A stretch of 64,000 bases of DNA, taken from positions 1 to 64,000 of the forward strand of contig UBXV01000022.1 in the NCBI GenBank assembly GCA_900469625.1, written 5' to 3'. A model generated the notes under the pieces. The model was not told where the DNA came from. It worked only from the letters and a program-made list of their open reading frames with translations, and did not search any database. Position numbers and translations under genes: made by a program. How positions within the stretch are numbered: position 1 is the stretch's first letter; every line of letters begins with the position of its first letter. This DNA comes from Hyphomicrobiales bacterium. GTDB taxonomy: Bacteria; Pseudomonadota; Alphaproteobacteria; Rhizobiales; Rhizobiaceae. Below are positions 17,493 to 27,411 of this stretch, in pieces.

Positions 17493-17870
17493 GTTCGCCT
17501 CCCAACAAGCTGCCTCTGCTCACTCTACTAAAGTCTAATGTAGTGGGAAATAAACTAAGACATAGCCACTTTGGGCTATTCGGCGGTCTGAGCCACTGCG
17601 CTCAGGAGTGCGCCTCTCGAACGTGACACCATCATCCGCCAAAGCGACATCACTTTGGAGATCTATACGAGCGGCTGAAGCAGCAGAGCGAATATGCGAA
17701 TGCCCTCGCCCATACTCGGCAGGGCACGTCGATGACAATCATGCGGTGTCAAGGTTTGGCACGCGCGCACCGCAAAGCAGTCGCGTTCGGCTGGGCGCCT
17801 CAAACGTCCGCGGTCAGAAAACTGCGGCGGCGAAAATCTCTGCCGGAGCCGGGCCTGATCTCGACGGCTC
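17493..17870. other. intergenic region, nothing recognised
   Basis: 378 bases between two small minus-strand genes. It should hold the promoter of the 62-residue gene near 17500-17560, where the sequence is A/T-rich (AGTCTAATGTAGTGGGAAATAAACTAAGACATAG). Open frames on both strands lack ribosome sites and were not accepted. Confidence 0.4.
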
Positions 17871-18113
17871 CTAGCGCCGTGCCGCTCGGCTTGTCGCGGG
17901 CTCAAGGCCCTTGCCGCGATAGGCGACGGGGATGCCCAGCGTCTCATGCGCGGTTGCCAGTGCCTCGAGCCAGGTGGCGAGTTCCGCAGGTACCTTTTCG
18001 TCACCCGTCTCCATAGCCTCGATCCACGCCAGGTTGCAATGAAGCGCGCTTGCAAGGTTGATCGGTGTCCAGCGAAGGGCAAGCAGGCATTGGGTAAATC
18101 GTGCGGGGGTCAT
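17871..18113 (-). CDS. small HTH-like protein
   Basis: An 80-residue product starting MTPARFTQCLLALRWTPINL. The pattern ARFTQCLLALRW-TPINLASALHCNLAWIEAME-TGDEKVPAELATWLEALATAH matches a minimal Cro/C1-type helix-turn-helix domain: a first helix, the turn TPINLA, a recognition helix and the VPxxLxxWLxxL dimer helix. It is therefore probably a small DNA-binding protein of unknown target. ATG 18113 is preferred; a TTG at 18125 would add four residues. No strong ribosome site for either. Divergent from trkH, 274 bases away. Confidence 0.65.
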   Translation of the reverse strand: MTPARFTQCLLALRWTPINLASALHCNLAWIEAMETGDEKVPAELATWLEALATAHETLGIPVAYRGKGLEPATSRAARR

Positions 18114-18387
18114 ATTATGGCTCAATGAAAAAGGTGCATTTGTTCAATGAGGCTTTACACGTGGAAATGAGTCAAGGCGATGACGTGTCGCACCACGATC
18201 GCGTGATCGGCGAATTGGTCCACCGCAATGATCGGAACCGCGCGTAACATGGCCGTAATCCATGTGGGAGGGTGGCGGAACTTGCCTTTGTCTGCCCTGC
18301 CCGGTAATGCCGATGATGATGGCAGGCGATCGCGACTCGCGCAGTGCGGGCGGACACGAGGACAGCCAAGACCGGGGCGATTGACCG

Positions 18388-19842
18388 TTGAACGCGACCA
18401 CCTACCAGTCCGCCATCAACATTGCCGCAAAGGTCGGCCTCTACCTCTCGCTGACGATGTTCATCCCCGCGCTGGTCGATATCTACTACGGCCATCCCGA
18501 CTGGATGGTGTTTGCACTCTCTGCCTGTCTGATGGGCGGCCTTTCGCTGGTGACGGTTGCAGCGACGCAAGGCGGGCCGCCACCGTTCAACCGCAAGATG
18601 GGCTTCCTGCTCGTCAATCTTCTGTGGCTCGTCGTCTCCCTGGTCGGTGCCGTCCCTTTCTGGCTCTCCTCCGTCAATCTCGATTTTTCGGAGGCTTTGT
18701 TCGAATCGGTGTCGGGCATCACGACAACGGGTTCGACCGTGATTGCCGGCCTCGACAACGCACCGCCCGGCATCCTCGTCTGGCGCTCGCTGCTGCACTG
18801 GCTCGGCGGCATCGGGATCGTGGCGCTCGGCCTGTTCGTCATGCCTTATCTCAGGGTCGGCGGGCTTTCGTTCTTCAAGATGGAATCGTCCGATACCACC
18901 GAGAAGCCTTTCGCGCGCATCGTGACCTACACACGGGCCTTCGTGCTGATCTACATCGTGCTGACGATTACCTGCGCTTTCATCTACGGCGCCCTCGGCA
19001 TGAACCGGTTCGATGCAATCAACCACGCGATGTCGACGATCGCGACAGGCGGTTTTTCGACCCATGATTCGTCGCTCGGCTACTACAACAGCCTACCGAT
19101 CCTGTGGGTGGCGACCTTCTTCATGACGGTGAGCAGCCTGCCGTTTTCGGTGCTCATCCTTTTCATCGTCCGCGGGCGGCTCGATACGCTCAAGGACCCG
19201 CAGATCATGGTGTTCCTGTCCTACCTCACCGTGCTTGCGATCGCTGCCAGCCTGTATCAACGACTGGAGAACGGCGTCCCGTTCCACGAGGCGCTGGCGC
19301 ACGGCTTCTTCACCGTCACGTCGATCCTGTCAACGACGGGATTTGCCAGTGACGACTACATGCTGTGGGGCGAGTTCGTCGTTGCGCTCGCCTTTGCCGC
19401 CACCTTCATGGGCGGTTGCTCCGGCTCGACCGCCGGCGGCATGAAGGCCTATCGTTTCATCATCATCTTCAATTCCATACGCGCCGGGCTCTACAAGCTG
19501 ATCTATCCGAGCGGCATCCACACGGTTCGCTACGGCAAGGCGCTGGTCGACAGCGACGTGCAGCGCGCGGTGTTCCTGTTTTTCACCGCCTATATGATGA
19601 TCTGGGCCTTCGGCAGCATGGCCATGGGTGCCTTCGGTTATGATTTCCTGACGTCCATGTCGTCGATTGCGACCGCGCTTTCAAACGTCGGCGCCGGGCT
19701 CGGCCCGATCATCGGGCCGGCCGGCAACTTCTCGACCTTGAACGATCCGGCGCTCTATTTGCTGTCGCTGATGATGCTGCTCGGCCGCCTCGAGATCTTG
19801 ACCGTTCTGGTGGTGCTGACGCCGCTGTTTTGGAAGGAATGA
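18388..19842 (+). CDS. trkH: potassium uptake membrane protein TrkH
   Basis: Inner-membrane potassium-conducting subunit of the Trk system, 484 residues, the standard length. The four pore-loop filters of the SKT superfamily are visible in order: GITTTGSTV, STIATGGFST, SILSTTGFA and ALSNVGAGLG, each with the central glycine. GGCSGSTAGGMKAYRF is the TrkH-specific segment after the third pore. It needs the cytosolic NAD-binding TrkA, not encoded here. The start is TTG 18388 (NATTYQ...), with GGGGCG upstream; no better ATG precedes the first helix. Convergent with exoP; a 6-bp stem (19864-19876) at the junction is a weak terminator candidate. Confidence 0.94.
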   Translation: MNATTYQSAINIAAKVGLYLSLTMFIPALVDIYYGHPDWMVFALSACLMGGLSLVTVAATQGGPPPFNRKMGFLLVNLLWLVVSLVGAVPFWLSSVNLDFSEALFESVSGITTTGSTVIAGLDNAPPGILVWRSLLHWLGGIGIVALGLFVMPYLRVGGLSFFKMESSDTTEKPFARIVTYTRAFVLIYIVLTITCAFIYGALGMNRFDAINHAMSTIATGGFSTHDSSLGYYNSLPILWVATFFMTVSSLPFSVLILFIVRGRLDTLKDPQIMVFLSYLTVLAIAASLYQRLENGVPFHEALAHGFFTVTSILSTTGFASDDYMLWGEFVVALAFAATFMGGCSGSTAGGMKAYRFIIIFNSIRAGLYKLIYPSGIHTVRYGKALVDSDVQRAVFLFFTAYMMIWAFGSMAMGAFGYDFLTSMSSIATALSNVGAGLGPIIGPAGNFSTLNDPALYLLSLMMLLGRLEILTVLVVLTPLFWKE

Positions 19843-19867
19843 CGCTGAGCGCAAGCACCCCTGCCGG

Positions 19868-22225
19868 TCAGACCGGTTCTACCTCTCGGCGCGTGGCGGC
19901 GTTGTCGACGTAATATTTCTCGAAGCGGTGGCGATAGTGTTCTGCGGCGCCGTAGTCGCTGTATTTCGCCAGTTCCCGCATGTCGGTCTTGTTGAGGATC
20001 ACGCCCAGGATCTTGGCATTGATCTGTGGTTCGGCGTGGAGCAGGTCGCGCACGAGCCGCGACGGCGTCCGCCCCCACTCGGCAACGAACAGGAAGCCGT
20101 CGGCGAGCGGCGAAAACGCCTTGGCGTCGACGACGGGTGCGAGGGCCGCCAGATCGACGATGACATAATCAAACGACTTGCGGGCGTTCTCGATGAGCTC
20201 CGCCATGGCCGGCGAGGCAAGCAGATCGTGGCTGTCGTGCGGGTAATGGCTGGTGGCGTCACCACCAACGGGAAAGATCGCAAGCTTCGTCTGGTGGTCG
20301 ATCTTGATGCCCGCCGGCCAGGACGTCTCTCCCGTCAGCGCTTCGACGAGGCCGGACTTCGGCGCCGGGTTGATCATCTTGCTGAGACCGGGCTTGCGGA
20401 TATCGGCGTCGATCAGCAACGTCCGCTTGCCGCTGGCGGCGAGAAGTGCGGCGAAATTGGCCGCGACGATCGATTTGCCTTCGTCTGGAACCGCCGAGAC
20501 GATGCCGACCACCCGGCAGGCATTGCCATGCAGCATCTGGTCGCAGGCGAGCTTGGCGTTGCGGAAGGTTTCCGTAAACGACGAGCGCGGCGCGTCGAGC
20601 ACGATGCGGCTGACGCGCTCGAAAGGTACTGGTTCCGGTGCCGGTTGCGGCGGCCCCTTGTCCTTCACCAGGCGTGCGCGCATCTGGTCGGCCGTCGTCA
20701 GCGGACGCGGGCCGATCAACGGAACGTAGCCGAGCGAGCGGTGGCCAAGCAGCGAGCGTACATCGCCCTCGAGCCGGAACGTCCGCTCGCGGAATTCCTG
20801 GAATGCGGCAAACGCGCCGCCGGCCATCATGCCGAGTACGGCGGAAAGCGCGAGGATCATCGTCTTTTTCGGGCTTGAGGGCGAGACCGGTACGCCTGCC
20901 TCGGAAATCACCCGCGCCTTAGCGATCGGGAAGGAGCGCTGCTGCGCTGCCTGCTCGTAGCGGCCGAGATAGGATTCGTAGAGCGTCTTCAGCGCGGCCG
21001 CCTTCTGTTCGAGTTCGCGTAGATGCACGAGTGAACGGTTGGCGTCGGAGTTCCGGCCCGCGGTGCCTTCGATGTTTTCGCGCAACGAGGATTCGCGCGA
21101 TTTCGCGACCTCGTATTCGTTGCGATAGCTCGACGTCAGCTGCTGCAGTTCCTGGTAGATCTGGCGGCCGATATCGTCCTTCTCGGTCCTGAGCGACACG
21201 GCCTGCGGGTGGTCGGCGCCGAAATTCTGGGTGACGTCCTTTTCGCGCTTTCCGACCGCGAGATAGCGGGTGCGGAGATCGCGGATAACCGAGTTGTCGC
21301 CGTCCTTGGAAGAGATCGTGGCGTTGTCGACGGCTTTTTCCTGGCCCTGCTCGACGATTGCCTGAAACTGCTTGTAACGGGCGGATGCGGTGGCGGTATC
21401 GGCCTGGGCGATGATCAGCTGGCTGTTGAGGTCGGCGAGCTGCTGCTCCGACATCAGTTCGCCGCGCGCGGAGGTCAGGCCGTTGTCGGTGCGATATTTC
21501 TCGACTTCGAGCGAAGCGACTTGCGCGCGCTGCCTGAGGTCATCAAGGCGTTCCTGCAGCCAGACGGATGCCCGCTCAGTCGCTTCGAAATTGGCGTTCA
21601 GCTGGTCGGTCAGGTAGGCGTCGGCATAGGCACGCACCACCTGTGCGGCCAGCTGCGGATCGCTGGAGCGGTAGGAAAGGGCAACGACCGAGCTTCGTGA
21701 TACGCGCTCGACGGCAAGGCCCTGCTGGATGAGGGCTGCGGCCTTTTGTCGGCGACCGCTGCGCGCGGCTTCCTCCGACACCGAAGGGCCCCCGGAAAAG
21801 ACGCCGGTGACCGACTTCATCCAATCCTTGACGACGCCGAACGGCGAGCGAGGCGGATTGAGGATCGTGTCATTGTCGGCAAGGTTGATCTTGTCGACGA
21901 CGCGCAGCGCCAATTCGCCCGATTTCAGGATTTCTACGGCACTGGCGATCTGGGTATCGAGCAACTGGCTGTTCTGCGGCGACGCCTCTTCCTCGGCGTA
22001 TTTGGAGAGGTTCTCGTCGAGCAGGATCTGTGTCATCGACGTGTAGTTCGGCGTGGCGAAAAGCAGGTAGATCCCGCCGAGCGCGATGAACAGGGCAACG
22101 AAAAGACCGACGCTCCTGGCGCGGCGAACCACGATCGAAAAAAGCCGGTCGAGGTCGATGAAGCCATCGGGCTCTTCGGCTTGTCGGGGCAAGACGCTGC
22201 TGAACGGTAGACTTCTTTGTTTCAT
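19868..22225 (-). CDS. exoP: ExoP, succinoglycan chain-length regulator and tyrosine autokinase
   Basis: Inner-membrane polysaccharide co-polymerase fused to a BY-kinase, 785 residues (S. meliloti ExoP about 786). The Wzz part has a first membrane helix at about 38-57 (SVGLFVALFIALGGIYLLFA), a long coiled periplasmic region and a second helix near 455-475, preceded by the proline-rich VPVSPSSPKK. The kinase has Walker A VSAVPDEGKSIVAANFA (about 578) and Walker A' TLLIDADIRKPG. The C-terminus carries a tyrosine cluster (YSDYGAAEHYRHRFEKYY) for autophosphorylation. It controls the ratio of high to low molecular weight succinoglycan. Last gene of the exoH-K-L-A-M-O-N-P series. Confidence 0.97.
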   Translation of the reverse strand: MKQRSLPFSSVLPRQAEEPDGFIDLDRLFSIVVRRARSVGLFVALFIALGGIYLLFATPNYTSMTQILLDENLSKYAEEEASPQNSQLLDTQIASAVEILKSGELALRVVDKINLADNDTILNPPRSPFGVVKDWMKSVTGVFSGGPSVSEEAARSGRRQKAAALIQQGLAVERVSRSSVVALSYRSSDPQLAAQVVRAYADAYLTDQLNANFEATERASVWLQERLDDLRQRAQVASLEVEKYRTDNGLTSARGELMSEQQLADLNSQLIIAQADTATASARYKQFQAIVEQGQEKAVDNATISSKDGDNSVIRDLRTRYLAVGKREKDVTQNFGADHPQAVSLRTEKDDIGRQIYQELQQLTSSYRNEYEVAKSRESSLRENIEGTAGRNSDANRSLVHLRELEQKAAALKTLYESYLGRYEQAAQQRSFPIAKARVISEAGVPVSPSSPKKTMILALSAVLGMMAGGAFAAFQEFRERTFRLEGDVRSLLGHRSLGYVPLIGPRPLTTADQMRARLVKDKGPPQPAPEPVPFERVSRIVLDAPRSSFTETFRNAKLACDQMLHGNACRVVGIVSAVPDEGKSIVAANFAALLAASGKRTLLIDADIRKPGLSKMINPAPKSGLVEALTGETSWPAGIKIDHQTKLAIFPVGGDATSHYPHDSHDLLASPAMAELIENARKSFDYVIVDLAALAPVVDAKAFSPLADGFLFVAEWGRTPSRLVRDLLHAEPQINAKILGVILNKTDMRELAKYSDYGAAEHYRHRFEKYYVDNAATRREVEPV

Positions 22226-22260
22226 TGGGTCGCTCTGTCCGTTTCCATACAGTCGATCGG

Positions 22261-22286
22261 CCGGCGCCCCTGGTCGAGGGCGCCGG
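22261..22286 (-). terminator. intercistronic hairpin between exoN and exoP
   Basis: CCGGCGCCC (22261-22269) and GGGCGCCGG (22278-22286) form a perfect 9-bp GC stem with an 8-base loop, 8 bases after the exoN stop and 35 bases before the exoP ATG. No T-run follows, so it probably acts as an mRNA end-protecting or attenuating element rather than a full terminator. Confidence 0.5.
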
Positions 22287-22294
22287 AACCGGGC

Positions 22295-23200
22295 TTATGC
22301 CGCGCGGATGCGGCCTTCATGAGACAAAACCATGTCCTTGACGGACACATAGACCTGGTCACCGATATCCTGGCGGGCAAGGGCGAAGGCGACGTTCGCC
22401 TCGATGAACCCGTGCTTGGAACCACAATCGAAGGTCCGGCCATCATAGGGATGGGCGTGGAACGCCTGGTTCTTCGAGAGTTTCAGCATGCCGTCGGTCA
22501 ACTGGATTTCGTTGCCGGCGCCGCGCTGCTGGCGGGCGAGAATGCCGAAAATTTCGGGCTGAAGCACATAGCGGCCGTTGAGGTAGAAATTCGACGGCGC
22601 TTCGCCGGATTTCGGCTTTTCGACCATTTCGGTGACCGCGAACCCATGCGGAACGCTCGCGCCCTTGCCGACGATGCCATATTTCGAGGCGTCCTCGGGC
22701 GCACATTGCTCGACGCCGACGACGTTGCCGCCGGTTTGACGGTAGAGATCGATCAGGCCCGCCATGCAGCCGCGCGCGCCGTAGGAGAGCATGTCGGGCA
22801 GGAGCAGCGCGAAAGGCTCGTCGCCGATCACGTCGCGCGCGCACCAGACGGCATGGCCGAGGCCGAGCGGCGCCTGCTGCCGGGTGAAGCTGACGGAGCC
22901 GGCCTTCGGCAGCATGCTCTCGAGCTCGGAAATCTGGGCGTTCTTTCCCGAGCGCGTCAGCGACGAAATCAGCTCGGGCGTGTCGTCGAAGTGATCTTCG
23001 ATTGCCTGCTTGTTGCGGCTGGTGACGAAGACGATGTGCTCGATGCCGGCCTCGCGGGCCTCATCGACGGCATATTGCACGACCGGGCGGTCGACGATCG
23101 TCAGCATTTCTTTCGGTATAGCCTTGGTCGCGGGAAGGAAACGCGTGCCGTTGCCGGCAACCGGAATGACTGCTTTTCTGACAGCTCTGATACGGTCCAT
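22295..23200 (-). CDS. exoN: ExoN, UTP-glucose-1-phosphate uridylyltransferase
   Basis: Makes UDP-glucose, the donor for most succinoglycan sugars; cytoplasmic GalU-type enzyme of 301 residues. The nucleotide-binding start [20 protein letters not shown], then [20 protein letters not shown], and the [20 protein letters not shown] strand are diagnostic. Start 23200 (MDRIRAVRK) is preferred over an upstream in-frame codon at 23245 because it matches GalU N-termini and follows AAAGGAT. It lies 4 bases after exoO. A chromosomal galU-like gene may share the function. Confidence 0.95.
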   Translation of the reverse strand: MDRIRAVRKAVIPVAGNGTRFLPATKAIPKEMLTIVDRPVVQYAVDEAREAGIEHIVFVTSRNKQAIEDHFDDTPELISSLTRSGKNAQISELESMLPKAGSVSFTRQQAPLGLGHAVWCARDVIGDEPFALLLPDMLSYGARGCMAGLIDLYRQTGGNVVGVEQCAPEDASKYGIVGKGASVPHGFAVTEMVEKPKSGEAPSNFYLNGRYVLQPEIFGILARQQRGAGNEIQLTDGMLKLSKNQAFHAHPYDGRTFDCGSKHGFIEANVAFALARQDIGDQVYVSVKDMVLSHEGRIRAA

Positions 23201-23204
23201 TGCA

Positions 23205-24221
23205 TTATCCTTTTCTCGTATGGGGGCTTTTGCCCGAAGTGGCACGTTCAGCCGCCACCTTCATCGTGGCGGGCTTCAAGCGCGACAGCGGCGCAACGAG
23301 GCGGCGCAGTCGCACGGCGATCGGCATCCTGAGATGCCGGAGCGCACGGGGGCTGGAGAGCGCCGTCCTGACGGCGCCGACCAGCGATCTGGATTTGATG
23401 TGTTCGACAAGCGTGAGGAAGGCGCGCGCCTCCTCAAGGCTGCGGCTGCGCTTGCGCTGCATCGCCATCGCCTCTGGCTCCAGCGCGTGGCCGCGCACGA
23501 AATCCGCATCGGCCGCGATCATCGCATCGACATGGCCAAGTTCGAGGACCCGCGAGATCGAGCCCTCGCGAATGTGGTAGCGATAGCCGGCCGAGGGGTC
23601 GACCGCACAGCGCCCGCCTTTTGCCAGCGCCGAAGCGAGCAGGATGTAGTCCTCGCCGATGCGGATATCGGGCTTGAACCGCAGCTGTTTTTCTTCGAGA
23701 AAGCGCCGCGCGAAGACCGGCTTCATGTAGCCGAAATTGTAGGTCGAGCGGAAAAGCACGTTCGAGCCGATGAATGCGGCAAGCGTGAGAACAGGCGTCT
23801 TTTCAAGCGCCGCTTCCGAAAACATGCGTTCGCGCCGGCCATCGAGGTTCATGACCTCAAGATTGTCGACGACGATATCGGCGTTCTCGCTGCCGGCGCG
23901 GGCAATCATTCTTGCTAGCCGTGCGGGGCGGATCGTGTCGTCGGCATCGAGTACGGCAACCCAGTCGCCGCAGGCGGCATCGATGCCGGCGTTGCGCGCG
24001 CCCCCCGGACCGCGGTTGTCCGGAAGCCGGATCAAGCGGATGCGCGGATCGGTCATCCCCTCGACGACGGCTGCGGTATCGTCGGGCGAGGCGTCGTCGA
24101 CGACGATCACCTCAACCTCGAGGTCTTCCTGGGCGAGCGCGCTGTCGATGGCGCGCGTGATGGTGTCGGTTGCCTTGTAGGCGGCGATGACGAAGCTGAC
24201 GTCCGGATTGGTTTTCGTCAT
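23205..24221 (-). CDS. exoO: ExoO, succinoglycan glucosyltransferase
   Basis: GT-A fold family 2 glycosyltransferase of 338 residues, cytosolic face of the inner membrane. It has [54 protein letters not shown] and the DxD-type [12 protein letters not shown]. In S. meliloti ExoO and ExoM act after ExoL in extending the lipid-linked octasaccharide; the specific step here is inferred from cluster order. Overlaps the exoM stop (ATGA). A paralog of the ExoU and ExoW proteins in this cluster. Confidence 0.93.
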   Translation of the reverse strand: MTKTNPDVSFVIAAYKATDTITRAIDSALAQEDLEVEVIVVDDASPDDTAAVVEGMTDPRIRLIRLPDNRGPGGARNAGIDAACGDWVAVLDADDTIRPARLARMIARAGSENADIVVDNLEVMNLDGRRERMFSEAALEKTPVLTLAAFIGSNVLFRSTYNFGYMKPVFARRFLEEKQLRFKPDIRIGEDYILLASALAKGGRCAVDPSAGYRYHIREGSISRVLELGHVDAMIAADADFVRGHALEPEAMAMQRKRSRSLEEARAFLTLVEHIKSRSLVGAVRTALSSPRALRHLRMPIAVRLRRLVAPLSRLKPATMKVAAERATSGKSPHTRKG

Positions 24222-25165
24222 GGTGCAGCCACTTCCGATCCACCGTATTGCTCAAGCTCGCGAATGCCGCAGAGGCCGCTGACCACGCCCGCATGCATGA
24301 TGGCACGCAGCGCGTAGCGCGAGCGAGCAACCGGGGAGACGATCACGAGCAGGCACGCTGCCGCGCAGTAACCGGACTTGGCCGCAGCCCTGACGATCTC
24401 GACAGGCCTGCTTGCGCCCGTCGCTGCTTCTGCCAGCAGGCGACCGTGGGTCTGGCCCGAGCGATAGCGTCGCTTGGCCAGCCATTCGAAACTGGCGCGC
24501 TTTTCCGGCACGATCTCATAGACGAGCGCGTCCGGTGCATAGGCGATCTTGCCGCCATCCTTGTGCATATGGGCGAAGAACTCCGTGTCCTCGCCGCCGG
24601 TGCGCCCTAGCGCTAGGTTGAAGCGCCGGCCTTGAAGCGATGGCCGCTTGCGATCGAGAAGCACGTTGCAGGTATAGCCCGTGACGATCTCGCCCTTGAT
24701 CCAAACCGGTCGCGTCGAATGAAAATCGCCGCGCCGCATCCACGAGGGCGCGTCAAGGTCGTATCCGGCGCGCACCGGCCCGAGCACCGCCTCGGCGCCA
24801 GTGGCAGTGGCGGTTTCGAGAAGCCGGACCAGCCAGTCGCGCGACACCGTCTCGTCGTCGTCGACGAAGGCAAGGTAGTCGCCCGTGGCGTTGTCGAGGC
24901 AGGCGTTGCGCGCGATCGAGATGTTGCCCGAGGGGCAATGAACGTAGTCGATCGCGAAGGGAATTTCCGGTCGCAATGTGTCGACAAGCCCAGCCGCACT
25001 CGGCTCGACGTCGTTGTCGGCGACGATAATGCGGATAGCCACGTCATCGGGCACCGCCATCGCCGCCAGAGAATGCAGGGTTTCGGCGAGCTCAGGCCGA
25101 CGAAACGTGCAGACGGCGATGTCGATCCGCACCGTTCGGGCGCTTTCCAGGTTTGCCGCACTCAT
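24218..25165 (-). CDS. exoM: ExoM, succinoglycan beta-1,4-glucosyltransferase
   Basis: Family 2 glycosyltransferase of 315 residues (S. meliloti ExoM about 309). IDIAVCTFRRPELAETLHSL opens the domain. The metal motif is in YLAFVDDDETVSRDWLVRLL, and a C-terminal hydrophobic stretch (YCAAACLLVIVSPVARSRYA) suggests membrane attachment. ExoM is known to add the fourth sugar, a beta-1,4-linked glucose. Start 25165 (MSAANLES) overlaps the exoA stop by four bases; 25222 would run far into exoA and was rejected. Confidence 0.93.
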   Translation of the reverse strand: MSAANLESARTVRIDIAVCTFRRPELAETLHSLAAMAVPDDVAIRIIVADNDVEPSAAGLVDTLRPEIPFAIDYVHCPSGNISIARNACLDNATGDYLAFVDDDETVSRDWLVRLLETATATGAEAVLGPVRAGYDLDAPSWMRRGDFHSTRPVWIKGEIVTGYTCNVLLDRKRPSLQGRRFNLALGRTGGEDTEFFAHMHKDGGKIAYAPDALVYEIVPEKRASFEWLAKRRYRSGQTHGRLLAEAATGASRPVEIVRAAAKSGYCAAACLLVIVSPVARSRYALRAIMHAGVVSGLCGIRELEQYGGSEVAAP

Positions 25166-26160
25166 GGCGCGACCCGCCTGTTGCGCAGGTCGAGCAATTC
25201 GCGCCAGAAGCCGGCCGACCACGCGAAATGCATCACCATGGCCGAGATCGCCGCAAGCGGACCGTAGGGGTTCTTCTGGCCGAGCGCCATCCAGGCACCG
25301 TAGCCAATGCAGGCGGCCGCCCAGAGAACGACCGGAACGACGGCGATCCAGTTGATGACGGCGAGAAGCGCGCCGATGGCAACAGGTGCGACTGCGAGCG
25401 GCAGAAGCTGTCTGAGGCTCGGCACGACGCGATGCTTCAGGACATTGCGTGCGCGCCCGCGGCCATAGCTGAAATATTGCCGGAACAGCGGGCCGACCTT
25501 GGCGCGGGGGTAGTAGACCATGCTGGTCCGGTCGGTCATCCAGATGCGGTACCCGGCCTTGCGGAAGCGATAGTCGAACTCGGCGTCCTCATTGTGGCTG
25601 AAGCCTTCGTCATAGCCGCCGATCGCCTGGAAGGCGTGAATGCGCATCAACGCATGATGGCCGTGATCGGCCCAATGGCTCGTTGCGCCGAGCCGATGCT
25701 TGGCGCCGCCATTCCCGAGTTTGGAGTTCTGGGCGTAAGCCGTTGCCTTTTGAAACGGTGTGAAGCCGACCGTCTCCATGGCAACGACGACGGAGTCGGC
25801 GCCGGTTGTAATCGCTTCTTCGACCAGCCGCTCGCAATAGTCATCGGGATAGGTGCCGTGTGCGTCGATGCGGATCAGAAAATCGAAGGACGAGCCATGT
25901 TCGGCGACCGCAAGGTTGATCGCCGCGCTCTGGATGCGCCTGGGATTGTCGAGCAGCAGGACATTCGGATCGTCCTTCGTCAGCCGCGCTGCGATTTCGC
26001 GGGTGCCGTCGGTGCTGCCGCCATCGGCGACCAGGATGACGGCATTGAGCACTGCCAGCGACGGCCGAAGCTTGGCGACCAGCGCCTCGATATGGTCCGC
26101 CTCGTTGAGGCAGGGAATGACGATCAGGCTGCGCGTCGTCGTCAGATTTGTCGGGTTCAT
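25162..26160 (-). CDS. exoA: ExoA, succinoglycan beta-1,3-glucosyltransferase
   Basis: Family 2 glycosyltransferase of 332 residues with C-terminal membrane helices (about 250-310, e.g. LLPLAVAPVAIGALLAVINW). It has SLIVIPCLNEADHIEALVAK, VADGGSTDGT, FLIRIDAHGTYP (the DxD equivalent) and HNEDAEFDYRFRKAG, where the ED pair is the catalytic-base region, plus the QxxRW-like YGRGRARN. ExoA adds the second sugar, glucose, to the ExoY-primed galactose lipid. ATG 26160 overlaps the exoL stop as TGATG; a GTG one codon upstream is also possible. Confidence 0.94.
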   Translation of the reverse strand: MNPTNLTTTRSLIVIPCLNEADHIEALVAKLRPSLAVLNAVILVADGGSTDGTREIAARLTKDDPNVLLLDNPRRIQSAAINLAVAEHGSSFDFLIRIDAHGTYPDDYCERLVEEAITTGADSVVVAMETVGFTPFQKATAYAQNSKLGNGGAKHRLGATSHWADHGHHALMRIHAFQAIGGYDEGFSHNEDAEFDYRFRKAGYRIWMTDRTSMVYYPRAKVGPLFRQYFSYGRGRARNVLKHRVVPSLRQLLPLAVAPVAIGALLAVINWIAVVPVVLWAAACIGYGAWMALGQKNPYGPLAAISAMVMHFAWSAGFWRELLDLRNRRVAP

Positions 26161-27359
26161 CACAAACCACCTTCGTTTTGACGGGCGTGGGATAGGGGCG
26201 CTGTCGGCTCCGGGGCGCTACGGGTGATCGCCGACAGGCGCCGCACGAGGTTTTCGCAATCGTTGCGACCGAAGACCCAGGTGTCGGAATTGCAGGCCGC
26301 GACACGGCGTGACGCATCGGCGTAGCGCTCAGTGTCGATGTCGCCGAGAAGCGAAACGAGATTGTCGGGCCCGGCCTCATCGAGCAGAAGGCCGAGGCCG
26401 CGCACAGCGAGGAAACGCGCCGTCTCCGTGCCGCGCATGGCGATCGGAACCCGGCCGAAGCGGCAGCCCTCGTAGAGCCGGTTCGGAAGCAGCCAATTGG
26501 AATTCTGGCCCTCCTCGAAGAAGTCGATGGCCCAGGTGAAATCGACCTCTTCGTAGATCGCACCAAGCTCTTCCGGACTGCGATAAGGACCGTGGAAGGT
26601 CATGTGTGGCTCGTTGCGGACGAAGCCTTCGAAATCGTCGAATTCGGAGTGGGCGGGACGCCCGCGCAGAACGATCTCGAATTTGCCCTGCATGTGCCGG
26701 GAGAACGCCGCAAGCAGCTCCAGCGACTTGCGGCAGCGCAGCGCACCGAACCATCCGATCCTCCAGGGCGCGCCCGATCGTTCCATGGTGGCCGCCGCAA
26801 CCGTAGCCGCGTCGCGCTCGTGAAGTTCCAGTACCTTGTTTTCGAGCAGCATGACGGGAAGATCGAGGCCGGACAGCGGACGGAAGTAGCGCTCGACGAA
26901 GGCGGGAGAGCTGGTGATCAAAAGCCGCGCATGGCGCCCGAGATAGGCTTCGCTCGCCCGCACCGCGCGCCCGGCCACATCCTGGCGCAAAAGCAGGCGG
27001 TGGATGTCGAGGCACTCGTAGACAACGGGCACGTCGCTGCCGAACAGCCCGACCGCCCTGTTGGCAATCGCGAGCATATCGAGGTTGCGGGCGAGGATCA
27101 GGTCCGGCCTTTCGACCGTGCGCAGCTTTGCCGGCAGCGTCAGGCAGGCTTTGGTGACCGCAGCCACGCGCTGGGCAAAGCGACCGTCGCGTGTCGTGCC
27201 GAGTTCGATCGGGGCGATGCCTTCGACGGCCGCGAGCGCATTGGCGTCCCGGCGAAAGCCGGCGAGCGTGACGTCGGCGCCGCCGGCTTTCAGCATCAGC
27301 ACCCGACGGCGCACCGCGGGGTCGGCCAGATCCTGTGCCAGATAGAGTATCTTCAGCAT
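26160..27359 (-). CDS. exoL: ExoL, succinoglycan glycosyltransferase
   Basis: GT-B-like glycosyltransferase of 399 residues acting on the third sugar of the succinoglycan repeat. The N-terminal Rossmann-like start is MLKILYLAQDLADPAVRRRV with LKAGGADVTLAGFRRD. The acceptor/donor half contains WRIGWFGALRCRKSLELLAA (glycine-rich nucleotide-sugar site) and NRLYEGCRFGRVPIAMRG (the E-x7-E-like region). ExoL is weakly conserved outside rhizobia, so the assignment rests on its place between exoK and exoA as well as these features. Preceded by a perfect 10-bp hairpin in the gap after exoK. Confidence 0.92.
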   Translation of the reverse strand: MLKILYLAQDLADPAVRRRVLMLKAGGADVTLAGFRRDANALAAVEGIAPIELGTTRDGRFAQRVAAVTKACLTLPAKLRTVERPDLILARNLDMLAIANRAVGLFGSDVPVVYECLDIHRLLLRQDVAGRAVRASEAYLGRHARLLITSSPAFVERYFRPLSGLDLPVMLLENKVLELHERDAATVAAATMERSGAPWRIGWFGALRCRKSLELLAAFSRHMQGKFEIVLRGRPAHSEFDDFEGFVRNEPHMTFHGPYRSPEELGAIYEEVDFTWAIDFFEEGQNSNWLLPNRLYEGCRFGRVPIAMRGTETARFLAVRGLGLLLDEAGPDNLVSLLGDIDTERYADASRRVAACNSDTWVFGRNDCENLVRRLSAITRSAPEPTAPLSHARQNEGGL

Positions 27360-27411
27360 GAAACGTCCGTTTTTCCACTCAGCTTGAGCCGAGCGATATT
27401 CAAGAAATCGC

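Noticed and set aside
19864-19876. CCGGTCAGACCGG as terminator between trkH and exoP
   Set aside because: Only a 6-bp stem with a single-base loop and no T-run, overlapping the exoP stop; too weak to list as a feature.
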